DNA of 64,000 nt from Antitrichia curtipendula (Eukaryota > Streptophyta > Bryopsida > Hypnales > Leucodontaceae): NCBI GenBank assembly GCA_951230915.1, contig OX579635.1, positions 48,236,001-48,300,000 of the forward strand, in the 5' to 3' direction. A model generated the notes under the pieces. That model worked only from the letters and a program-made list of their open reading frames with translations. It made no database searches and had not been told where the DNA came from. Below, piece by piece: positions 50,196-61,914 of the stretch (positions are counted from its first letter, which is position 1; each line of letters opens with the position of its first letter). Made by a program: the position numbers and the translations under genes.

Positions 50196-53100
50196 CAAGG
50201 CATGTGTATACTTTAAATTACAAAGAGTAATATCCTCGAGGTAGTGTTTTGAGGCCCAAAATTGTCACAAACACTACAACAAAACCTGCATTTTATGACT
50301 GCAAGAATATCACTAGGGATGACTGGCAACTGCTCGCAGTCATATTTTTGGAGGCCAACATCTCGGGAAAAAATATGACTGCAAATATAACTGCCAATCA
50401 TATTTTGGCCTTGTACTTCACTAGCGTATAGTATACACCCATTGGGAACAGTTAAGTACTTTATAGGGAATAATAGGGAACACATTCAAGGAACGTCTAG
50501 TCATATTATGTAGTGATATTTTTGTATCAGTTATATTTTGTAGTCATATCTTTTCGATAGTGACATTTTTTTGTTTTTGGGTAGCCCAAGGATCATTTGG
50601 GCAGGGAGCATGTTTGAAGAGCAACCAATCATATTTTTGCTTGAGTCATATTTTGTAGTCATATTTTGGGAGAAGTCCTATTTTGCAGTCCTATTTTTTT
50701 AATAGTCATTTTATCTCCTTTTGAGACAACTGATGGAAAATTTGGCCAGGAAAAATATTTGGAGAGCACCTAGTCATTTTTTTGCTTTAGTTATATTTGG
50801 GGGGGTAGTCATTTTTTTAATGTTTTGGATAGTCCAAGGAAAAGGAGGTCAACCTAAAATGACCTTCTAGTATTTTGGTTGTAGTTCTCATTCCTTAGGG
50901 TGTAGGCATAACTTTATTTCATGCCTATTAAAAATTTGTTGTTGTTGTATGTTGCTCCTATTATAGAATTTGTGTTCAAATATTTGGAGTGGCATATACT
51001 TATATTTTAGTTAATAAATTTAAATTTCTCATAGGGATTACAAAGGAAGTAGAGAAAAGTAAAACAATTAACAACATGAGACAATAGATGGATTCATTCC
51101 CGGTCCATCTTGTTGGAAAGGATAGGAAAAAGGTCTCAAAATGTATATTAAATATGTTTTGGTTCTTTATGGCGGATTTTTTTCAAGTTGAAATATATAT
51201 TTGATGATAAAAATAGTCCTATAAAGTATTGGTTCAAATATAGAGATTGTTGATTTCTTTAATGAGAGAGAAAGAATATTGTTTAACAAATACTTTAAGT
51301 CATGAGGACATGAATCCACATCTAGTTTGTACACTAACAGATTGATTGCACTAGCAGATTAATTAATTATGCTGATTGATTGTAGTGACTAATACAAATT
51401 AAGAGCTAATTAGATTGGTGGATACAAAGTGAAATCTAATGCAGTTAACTAGTGATGTAGATTGAAGATTGTGGGGTTTAGAAAAAATACTTGAAGCTTG
51501 AAAAAAATCTAATTTAGGGAGAGAAAAAAGAATGTAAAAAAGATCCATACTTGGTTATTCATAGAGCAAGAGCAAGTATGGAATGTCATATGTATTCAAA
51601 GTCTAAAAGTTTAAAATAGAAGTAACAAGTATAGGTTCTAAGTTGTTACTTAAAGCTTTAGGTTGTTGGGCATAGTTAAGAGACAAAGCTGACCCCCTTA
51701 TAGAATTTTGATTTTGTATTAAACAAATACTGTTGATTGTAATATGCATAGTTGACTAAAAGAAATTTTAAGGTCTTCAATAGATACTTATTTAACATTT
51801 ATGAGGATTATGTCATTACAATTATTTAACTTCTAGAATTATTAAAATTTAATTAGTAATAATCGAAATCAAAGATTGCAGTTCTAAAATAATCTAAAAA
51901 AATAAAAAAAATAAAAAAATAAAAAACTTTTTGGGAAAAAATCAAGAGAGAGAAGTAGACAGAAATATATTATAAGAAAAAAAATTTGATCATAGATAGA
52001 GTTTATACACCTTATTGTAAAAGTTGTTATTTAAATTATATATAGAGACACAAAAAATGCAACAAAAATGAATCATTGCAGACCTTATGGTACAACCATA
52101 ATATGCATGTTGAAAATGGGAATGAGATGGATATGAAATTTAAGGCATGTCCTTCAATGTGACACTTTGTTATTTTTTTTGGTAGATACCATAATTACAT
52201 TAGAAATTAGAAGTTTAACTCAAATTTAAGAATTTATTAAAATCCAACTTTGAATTCAAAATCATTTAGGTAATTCCTAAAGGTTTTCAAGAATATATCA
52301 CACTTTTAAAAATGGATAAAAAATAAGGAAAATAGATTATAATGAAATCGGATAATCAAGAGCATTCATTTTGGATTAAAAACATCAAAATTCATCTAAC
52401 TCAAACTAAAAAGGGACCTTACATTCAGATGACATTTTACAATGCAATCTTGAAAGTAAAAGTTAATTTAGAATTATAGGCTAGAATCAAATGTTAGATA
52501 AGGCTTGAAAAAAGAATAAGAGATAGAACTTCATCCATCCATAATTTTTGCTAAAAATATCCCATTATAAAGATTTTACTATTTTTGAATAGGTATGCAA
52601 TACTCTATAGTTTAAGCTACCAAATTTTTTTAATTTTCAACTTGGATTTGGAAGTCTAGAGTTTTGGCTTGGATTGGCCAAAACCATCCAAAATCACCTC
52701 AAACTTCTAATTTTTATAGTTTTTGTCAATTTTAATTAAGATCTGAACTACTTATAATTTATCATTAGAAAAAATTTGTTCAATGTTTAGAATGTCAATT
52801 GAATAATACTTAAATATCCAACTTAAGACTTAGCCCAACAATAAAGAACATGGTTGTGCATGATTTATCTCAAGGATATAGTTAAAACACTCACACATGT
52901 TCTATATTGAAGTTTGTTTATTTATTAAGAAGGTTCTCAATAATGTCATACAAGCCCCATTTTAGAGGGTCTTTGTAGGCCCTATAGGAGTCATAAAATT
53001 ATTCATATGAAGATTGAGGTTCACTATAGGCATGTGTATGCTTGTATTGCAATTAAAAGATGGTTGTTTGGATGTTCCTACAAAGATATACTTAGACTAT

Positions 53101-54990
53101 AAAAGTATAATTCCTTGTTTTGCTTCAAAGATGCATTTGAATAGCACCTCTATTAAATACTTCCACTCCCACACTTTTTGCACACTTTTTTTTCTATAAT
53201 TGTAAGTACTTAAGGCCTTGCAATTTTCCTTTAAGCATTTTGTGGAGTTGTAGTGTCAATATGTATTCTTTTTGGATCAAATTTGATTATCAAAATAGCT
53301 TAGTTGTTTAATATAGTCATATTTGATCAATTGTATAACTTTGTCAAATCACATGACTAGAACAAGTCATGCGCATGACTAAGGCAAGTCACATGATTAG
53401 GGTTTTGAAACATGTGAGCCCTCAAGTTAGCACTTGGAACTCTGGGTTTATTTTTTGCGATTTATTGTTAGTTTTTAGCGCCCATTCATGCTAGATAGCA
53501 TGAATAAGTCAGTTGAGAGGAGTTTGGTAGAAGTCCCTGCTAGATTAGTGAGGAGTCTTCCTAAAATCATGAAAAACACAAAATGCTCTACTTTTCCAAG
53601 TTTAGGTCTTAGTTTAGAATCTTATAGTCCAGATTAACGATTTCGAGAGATGTAAGGATGTGAGATTTAGCCAACTATGGTGCCTGATCTATGTAAAACT
53701 TGATATGTAGAGTGCATGTGACAGCCTGGCTAGAAGTGCAAGAGTCTATATCCAGGTTTAGAAATATCTAGATCCAAGTCATGTAGAATATGGACTAGTT
53801 ATGTAAAAACCTATAAAGGTTGAAGAATATGAATCAGAATGCAAAGTAGAAAAAAGGGCGAGGTGATTGGAGCTTACAGAAAGGTGCTTTTAGGATAAAA
53901 GCATGCCAAGAGATCAACAGCAGAGCTAATCATCCACAACAACCCCGATACTACAATAATTTTCCTCCCGGGCGGAAATTATTAAGGAATTGCTAAAATT
54001 AGCATTCTTATTGGAGGTTTGGTTTTGCCCTTGGCTTTTGGGCACTTCCTAGAAGTTTGCCCAAAAGTGTCGGGATTTTACAAAATTCCACGATGACTCC
54101 ATGGGAAATCAATCGCCTTTGAAACTGATGGTAAATTCATAGAAATTACCCAAAGTGCGGTAAAATCTCACTAAAATTTTGTTTAAATAATTACATATTA
54201 AATAAGCGACCTATCAAATTTGAAGACTTTCCAATAGTCAGAAATACCAGAATCGACAACGACATCGAATTTAACAAGAATTTACAAAATGGCGGCGAGT
54301 TGACCGGCGAACTAGGAGCTAGCGGTGTCCGAACGTCGCAAACAAGGAATGTTTTCTTACTCTTACAAACCTTCTAGGCAACTCTGGTCAGTCAATTTCC
54401 TCGGGAAATGCAAATTCCATTAATTAGAATTTTGACTTTTCTTTGGAAGTTACCATGATTGGTTTTTATGAATATTTGCAACCTGGAAGAAAGGGGGTAA
54501 GGGGTTCCTAAGACTAATTGGGGTCTTCTGAACGCGATGGCACAATTGGTTTTCAATTTGCAGTTGTTCTCAAGAAGATAGGAAGAATTCAGTAGTAGGT
54601 TTGACTTTTTTAGAGTAATTAGCGATAATTCAAGGTTAATTTACAAAATATCTTGGTGAAAGTCGAAGATTGGATTTAGTTAAGATTTCAAATCTTTCCT
54701 TTAAAAGCCAATTTAGATTAAGTTAAAAATATTTGGAAATATCCTAGGGTAGTTTGCAAAATATCTCAAAGTCAAAATAGTTAATTTCCTAAATAACTTT
54801 GGGAAAAATTTTAGATTTTATTTAGACAAGATTTCCTTTCTAATTAAGGCTTGTTCTAGAAGATTCTAATGATTAAACAAAGATTATTTAGCAAATATCT
54901 TAGAGTAGTTTAGAATTTAGCGTATAATAGTTTTTGAGTAAAAGAACTAATATCTCATGGTAAACTAAGGTGGCGGGGCCTTCTAGCAAG

Positions 54991-54999
54991 TATATAAGG
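54991..54999 (+). promoter_or_regulatory. TATA-box-like TATATAAGG inside the CACTA element
   Basis: A consensus plant TATA box is followed by a C-rich segment suited to a start site, in the GC-richer internal block of the element. Two hairpin-like words follow (CCGACACTCTGTCGG and CCGGCTTTGTCGG at 55,048-55,112). No recognised gene lies downstream. Confidence 0.4.
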
Positions 55000-55414
55000 C
55001 CCCCCTCCGAAGTTTCTCATACCCCATTTTGTTTCATTATCTGCCTACCGACACTCTGTCGGAGTGTAGAGATTCTCTTTTTTGTTTAATTTGCTTACCG
55101 GCTTTGTCGGAAGCAATTAGTTAGGCCAAATTCTGGTCATCAGTGCTCATTGTGCTTTTTTTGCTTTCTTTTAGTGAAGGATTTGGTTAGAGGACTTGGG
55201 ATTCCCTTTTAAACCAACAAAACCACACTAAAACCATGCTTTTGGGAGGCTCATTCCCCCAAAACTTGCATACCTTATTTCTATACTAATTTTGTGACTT
55301 GTAACAGCCATTGAGTCAAAATTCTTAAGGCGGTGAAGCCAGTCTTTACCAAAAGATTCTAACACTCAAAATACCGGCCAAACTTCGTTGTATAACAAAG
55401 TTTGATTTGACTTA

Positions 55415-55560
55415 ATTCTTAATGTTCGGTTTAAACACTTCCATGTGTACCTCCTTTAAGAATTAAAACTATCTGAGATCTTGGAATTTCTTTAGTCTTT
55501 AATGTTCGGTTTAAACACTTTTATGTGTAGCTCCTTTAAAGATTAAAACATTCTTATAGC
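55415..55560. repeat. 80-bp tandem duplication inside the CACTA element
   Basis: AATGTTCGGTTTAAACACTT begins at 55,421 and again at 55,501, each followed by a near-identical ATGTGTA-CTCCTTTAA segment. Two diverged copies. Confidence 0.8.
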
Positions 55561-56254
55561 CACTTGGAACCATATTTGACAAGTTTGGCCTGGGGTTGCT
55601 CCCGCACCACGAAGCTTTGACCTTGAGGCAAGTCACTTTGAAGGAAGTTGGAAAAATACCCTTGGTCGTTGGCTACTTAAGCCAAAATATCACACCAAGT
55701 GGTTCCTTTTCTTCCACCGGAATTTGCTCACTTAGTTTTGCTTGCTTTTATTACCAAATTGTGGACTTGATCGATAGTTTAGTTTTACCTTAGTTTAGTT
55801 TATCCTCGCTTTGGTTAAGAATTAGATCACTTTGTCTTAAGTTATTCCCCAAACCCCGAAGAACCAATTAGGTTAGTTTATCTCGAAAATCAACAAGCCC
55901 ATAGAAAAAACCTTTAGACTGGTTTTTGAACTTTAAGTTAGTTAGTGATGTTAATTCAGCTTTTTTCTTTTTTTTCTAATCATTTAGCTTAGTTTTTGTT
56001 CTGTTTTGTTAGAACTAATAGTCTAGCTAAGACCAAAAACCAGACCAGCCCTAAACCAAGTTAGCCAACAGACCAGCCCAAAACCAAAAACTAGATCAGC
56101 CTAGGCCAGTCAGAACCAGGCAATCGGAACCAGGCCAGTTGAGACAGGGAATAGCACGAGAACAAGGACGGGGAGCAGCAAGGGAACGAAGACGGGAATG
56201 AGCAGGAGGGCCGACAAATCACGCCTCGCCACGTAGCAGGTAAGCGTGACTCGG

Positions 56255-56350
56255 GGTTCCAGTTCGTGGTTGCTCTTGGGGGCTCCAATTTGTGGTGGTT
56301 GTTGGGACTCCAATTCGTGGTTGCTTGGGAAATCCAATTCGTGGTTGCTC
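56255..56350. repeat. About 26-bp tandem repeat, four units
   Basis: Four imperfect copies of a unit containing TCCAATTCGTGGTTGCT, at about 26-bp spacing. In one minus-strand frame they encode repeats of SNHELE, but no known protein is matched. Confidence 0.7.
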
Positions 56351-57287
56351 AGAGAAAAACTAGTGTTCAATTTAAAGAACAAAGGACCATTAAATCTTTG
56401 GTGATAGCTAAATCCCAAAATTCTTAATTGAATTCAAGGTATAACCAAGCCTAGGGAGTTGATAGCCACGCTACAAAGATTTGAACTTTCAAAAGAACCC
56501 GTGATGGCAACTAACTAGAAGCACAAATGTCCTTGCATCAAGCTACAACTCATAATCTTAAATCGAAACAACAAGAGTGAGAAGAACTTGACGAAGACAC
56601 TTAATAAGAAGACGAAGTAGCGGCTTGAGAAGGATTAGAATTAAAAAACTAATTCTTTTGGAGAATCTAACTATTCACTTGGCTCTTAATTTTGTTTTGT
56701 TGTGCTTTTCCTATTCATTTACTATTCATTTTGGATTTGTTCTTGGTTTTTTTATTCCGTTACTATTCATTTCCTATTCATTTGGAATAGTTCTTTGGTT
56801 TTTATTCCTTTTACTATTGAAGAATTTGGTTTTTTCTATCAATTAGGCTTTGAAGAAAGAATTAGTAGGTTGAATGTTGATTTAGGTTTTGTTTTATTAG
56901 GCCTAATAAGCCAAATAGGAAAAAACAAGAAGTCAACAAAAATAATAGATTAATCCAACAAAATAACAAACTAATGAATAACAAACAAAATTAACTATTC
57001 ATTGGAACGTTATTAAATTTGGACGATATTAATCTTTTGAATTAATTCTTAAATAAAATAAACATTCAAGGTATTCAAAAATAGGGCCTTGAAGTTTATT
57101 TTAATTCAAAGAGTGTTTCAAAAATCAACTAAAGACTATTAGAAATTTAACGTGAATTCCTAAACTCAAAAGAATTAAGTTAAATACTTACACTAACCCC
57201 TTATTTATAGAAAATTAGCCAGAAGAATGTAGGACAAAGATTTTTCTCACATTCTAATACCAGACTCTCATCAAATAGACGGAGTAT

Positions 57288-57371
57288 ACATGATAGAGGA
57301 CGACGGTTATTTTGAGTCCATTATGCTAGTAATTTGCGATGACGGAACTGCGACCACGATGGACACAGAGG
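57288..57371 (+). other. Exon-like open segment inside the CACTA element
   Basis: An open stretch reads GVYMIEDDGYFESIMLV then CDDGTATTMDTE and ends at a good donor (GAG/GTATGTT). The acidic, mixed composition is unlike the AT-rich surroundings. It may be a fragment of a captured host gene or of a transposon gene. I do not recognise the product, and no partner exon was proved; an acceptor-like site lies near 58,073. Confidence 0.3.
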
Positions 57372-58379
57372 TATGTTAAATTTAACCTTTCTTTTGCTTT
57401 GTTTTCAAATTAAAATTAGAATTGTTGTTGTCAGAAGTTAGTTTAGATTAGAATTTCAGGTTTTAAGTTAGAATTTAGAACCTAATAGATAATTTAGAGG
57501 CTACTAAAGTCAAATTACACTTTAAAAGATTAACCAACAACGAAAAGTTACTAATCATTAACTATAACTATAAAATTGGATTTTCATCCAAAAGAATCTT
57601 TAAAGAATCTTTTAGAAAGACATTAAACAAGAAATTTATTAAAATTCCAAAATCCCTTTTACTTTTGAAAATACTTTATTTTGAAGGATAAAAGGTTGGA
57701 TGAAGTTTGAGACCAATTTTGGATGAAACACATCCCAATAGGTCAAGATTCCAATTAATCTTAAGAATCCATAACTTAAAAGAATTAATAACTTAACCCT
57801 AGAATTTAGAATTATTTTGGATTGAATTGCTATTTAGGTTAGTGGCTGAAGGTTAATACAACTAAGGGGCCAAACTCACCCCGTGGTAACTTTCGCTAGG
57901 AATCTCGGAATCTAGTTTTCTTTACCATTTTGAGAAGGGAATTCTATATTTTAAAAGGCTACTTAGATACAATTTTAGTTAGATTAGATTTTGTTTTATC
58001 TTTCTCTTTTTACCCCACCATAACATGTTAACTAATTAACTAATAGTTTTCTTTAGAATTAGTGAAATTTACAGGATCATCAGTCACAAAAAGTGTCCAT
58101 TGCTTGGAAGGCGAATACTTATTTAGGAACACCCAATCAGGAGTGAATCTCCAACAAAACAACCGCTAGAGCCTGTGTGTAACTTTCTGACTCAAGGGTG
58201 GAGTTAGTAACACTCACAAAACCCTAGCCACCACTTCTATGTAGCCACCCCTAATTAAGCGGTTTTGAAATCCTAGCCACCACTTCTATGTAGCCGCCAT
58301 TGATTTAGGGTTTTGAAACCTTAGCCGCCGTTTTTTGTACCTCTCCCTCAAAGTGCAACATTTTTTATTTATTTTTTTG

Positions 58380-58740
58380 CTTCTTGTTGTCTCCTAGGTT
58401 TTGTTACCTCTTAGTTCTTGTTTCTTGTTACCTTTTAGCTCTTGCTTCTTGTTGTCTTCTAAGTTTTTTTGCCTCTTAGCTCTTGTTTTTTTTTGCTTCT
58501 TAATTCTTGCTTCTTGTTGCTTCTTAGTTCATGCTCTTTGTTTGCTTTTGTTGCTTTTTGCTTCTTGTTGCATTTTATTTCTTGCTTTTTCTTGTTATTT
58601 GTTGCATTCTGTTGCATCTTAATTTGTGCTTCTTGTTGCTTCTAGTTACATCTTAATTCTTGCTTCTTCTTATTTCTTTTTGCATCTTGTTGCATCTTAT
58701 CTCTTAGCACTTGTTATCTTTTGCTTCTAGTTTCTTCTAT
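58380..58740. repeat. Pyrimidine-rich CTTCTTGTTGC repeat tract
   Basis: Many degenerate copies of TTGCTTCTTGTT fill this part of the element. It is the reverse complement of the tract at 1,190-2,260, supporting common family membership. Leucine/cysteine-rich frames across it are artefacts. Confidence 0.75.
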
Positions 58741-60216
58741 CACTATTATTATTCTTTCTTCTTGTTTATTTGTAATTTCTAGAGATATAATGGTTATGGT
58801 GTCATTATTTTTTCTTATTTACTTGTAATTTCTAAAGATATAGTGGTTATGATGTTATTCTTTCCTCTTTTTTATTTTCAATTTATAAAGATATAGTGGT
58901 TAACTGATTAGGTTTTTTTTTTTAAATCTTAAATTTATACTACATATTTTGTGTTGCCTTAAGTCTTTGAAGGTTGATCTATATTGTTCATTCACTAAAA
59001 ATTAACCTTGTTGATTGTATACATAGGCACTAGAAGCTGGAATAAAGTTATTGGAGGCTATTTACAACATTAGAAAAGCAACATCTTCACATCTTTGTAA
59101 GGAATATAGGTCCTATAAGTGTGGGAATATACATTATAGAATGTCATTGTGATATGTTTTGTATTAGTGACTAATAAATGTCATTGAAAAGAATCACATT
59201 CTTCCTTGCATTTTTCTTTTCAATATAAGTGTCTCTTGTGCATCTCAAAAATCGTATGTATTTGTTTTTAATTTGATGGAGTCTTTTATTTAGTTGCTAA
59301 ACCATGTTGGTGCATAACTACAATGCGTCAAGTTCATTTTGAATGTATGGAAAATATAATTGTAGTTCATGACAGAAGCTACTATAAACCTTAGTCACTC
59401 CAATTACAAACTACACACAAATCTAAGAAATGCGACTCTCACTAATATGAAATTTCATTTGCTTGAGTCATATTTCACAATATATCTTGGCAAAAATAGG
59501 ATTGGTTGTAGTCACATAATACTCATAATCATACTAAAATGTGACTCTATACTTTTAAAAATATGACTACATTCAATTATTAAATTACTAATAACATTCC
59601 ATAGAAATTGCCACATTAGCCAAAAATATGACTCACAACAATCATATTTTACATTAAAAAAAATGATTAATGAGGGTCATATCCTATATCAACAGAAAAT
59701 ATGATTCACAAGAGTCATAATTCACATCAGCAATCTTGAATATGAATTACAATGGTCATATTCCACATCAATAGAAAATATGGCTCATAAGAGTCATTTT
59801 CTACATAAATAGAGAATATTACTCATAAAAATCATTTATTACATCAACAAAAAAATATGACTTACAAGAGTCATTTATAACATCAATAGAAAATATGACT
59901 CACTATAGTCATATTCTATGTTAGCCAAAAATATAACTACATAGAGTCATATGCCATGTAGGATTTTTTTCTTTGCTTGGGCAGCTCAAAAGAAAGTCAA
60001 AACTTCAAGGGTAGTCAATATATACGCCATGTTGGTAAAATATGGCATATTATACTCCCAATCTAGATGACTACAAATGTGACTTATTAAAATATGACTA
60101 GTCGGTAATGACTAGGCCTAGCCATATTGCACGTCATCTACAGTGATTTTTACGAGAGTCATATTTTGATATTTTACGACTCACTACAGTCATATAACAT
60201 CCATTTTGTTGTAGTG

Positions 60217-61740
60217 AAAATATTTTTATAAGAAGTAAGCTTTAAATCATCATCTTTATTTATTATTTAATAAACTCAACCATGTTATCTTTTAGTTAAT
60301 TTGTTTGAGTACATCCAACCAAAATCTTAGACTAAAAAGGTTTTGGTGTTACATTGGATGTCCAGTGTACTAGAAGGAATCTTTGTCATCCATAAGACAA
60401 AAAACGTCCTTGTTGACGTTGAAGGGCTAATTACAGTTTTGAAAAATAAAAAGAAAGAAAGAAAGAAATGGAAAGGTTCCAAAAATAAAAAAATTCTCTC
60501 TTATACTTTTGAAAGAAAAAATAGATGAAAAAAGACAAGGAAAAGCTACACACTTTATATTTTTAATTGAGCATTATAAAATTCCAAAAGTACATCATCT
60601 AAAATTGGTCCTAGAAACTAAAACCTAATTGAAGACCGAAACTCATGGACACTTGGCCAACCTTCCATCAAGCTCCAACCCAAGTATAAAGTGGGACTAA
60701 GATATTTTTCATAGAAGGTCTAGAATGTTATGATTCTAGGGGTGGTGTAATGATTCAAGATTCAATAATTTTATGATTCAAGTTGTAACGAGAATATTTC
60801 AATTCAAGTCAAATACTTGTGCAACAAACAGGATTAGAATATTGGACACATTCATCGGCAGTCTCAAGAAAATTGAACCTCAAACCTTGATGACCTCGTT
60901 GAAAGAACAACCATTTCTTTTAACAATGTTTAGTTCTTTTTAATTTGAAAATGTGAACAAAATCTTCTAATTCCAAAACTTTTCATTCAATAAAGATTGC
61001 AATATTTGCAGAGGTACTCCACCTTTATCTACATGTACAATATAGATAACATGTAGTAATTAAAAGGACACAACCTTCAAAATTCAAACCGCTACTACAA
61101 ATGCAACATTCAAGGTAACTATCAATGCCAAAAAATAAAATAAAAACATGGTACAAAGAGGCAATTCCATGCCACTCAAATCAATTCAATTGTAGTACAA
61201 GTCCAGAAGGAAACATCACTCGGGCCAATAGGAATTTTAAAGCAATCTATCTATTGATACCCAATTGAGACAATAATATATATGGAGTAAGACGGAAATT
61301 CAACATGCATTCCTATATCCATATTCTACAGCACAGATTCAAACAACCATTCCAATCACATCAACCTTCCAATTCAAACCCTCCAACCTCATTGTACATA
61401 AAGAACACAATCCCATTTCAAGCCCTACTTTCCATTCTAGGTCCCAGAACTCTTGACTACCACAAGTCTACTTAGAGGTGCCTTCTAAATTGCCCCAATC
61501 CAACCCAACTTTGCTCAAAAATGCAACCCGCTCTCTATTCCGAGCAACACATCCAAGCTGAGTTGTTTAGCAAGAGAGCCTTTGAAGTTAGAGAGAAGCT
61601 AGGTACAACCTACAACGGATCAGGTGGAAGCCGCACAAGGCCTTGGAAGTGAAGACCTTGTGCACGAGGCACGAAGAGGCCACAGTGGAGGTGGAGGCAA
61701 TGATGGCCATGGTTGTAGACATTAGAGATGATCAAGCCCA
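60217..61740. other. AT-rich intergenic spacer
   Basis: No coding sequence, terminal repeats or RNA genes recognised. Confidence 0.4.
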
Positions 61741-61914
61741 CACTAGAAGAAAACTTTATTGCTCTCAACACAATCTACATGATATTTTTGTTTTCTATAA
61801 TATAAAAACATCAATTTGAACACAAATTTTGCAAATATCAAATATTGCATTCAAATTGATGTTTTTATATTATAGAAAATAGAAATGTTATGTAGATTAA
61901 GTTGAGAGCAACAA
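61741..61914. mobile_element. Truncated CACTA-type fold-back MITE
   Basis: It starts CACTAGAAGAAAACTTTATT and forms a long imperfect hairpin: TGCTCTCAACACAATCTACA pairs with TGTAGATTAAGTTGAGAGCA, and TTCTATAATATAAAAACATC with its complement. The right arm stops at AGCAACAAGG without the expected TTCTTCTAGTG end, so the right terminus is lost or replaced. Confidence 0.65.

Larger units (their letters stand above)
50272..60216. mobile_element. 9.9-kb CACTA (EnSpm/CMC) transposon
   Basis: The left end is CACTACAACAAAACCTGC. The right end, reverse complemented, is CACTACAACAAAATGGATG. AAA flanks both sides, a perfect 3-bp target duplication. Long subterminal arrays of AATATGACT/AGTCATATT-type motifs occupy about 50,290-50,830 on the left and 59,370-60,200 on the right, as expected for CACTA transposase binding sites. 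Between them are unrecognised AT-rich DNA (50.9-53.8 kb), a more GC-rich block with a TATATAAGG box (54-56.4 kb), a block with one splice-like exon (57.3 kb) and a pyrimidine tract (58.4-58.7 kb). No TNP2-like transposase was recognised, so it is probably non-autonomous. A second end of the family is at 2,450-2,690. Confidence 0.85.

Noticed and set aside
54200..56400. Possible LTR of a nested retrotransposon, suggested by the TATA box
   Set aside because: No paired LTR, primer-binding site, polypurine tract or reverse transcriptase motif was found.
58401..58622. Leu/Cys/Ser-rich frame that looks like a membrane protein
   Set aside because: It is a translation of the CTTCTTGTTGC repeat tract; composition alone explains it.
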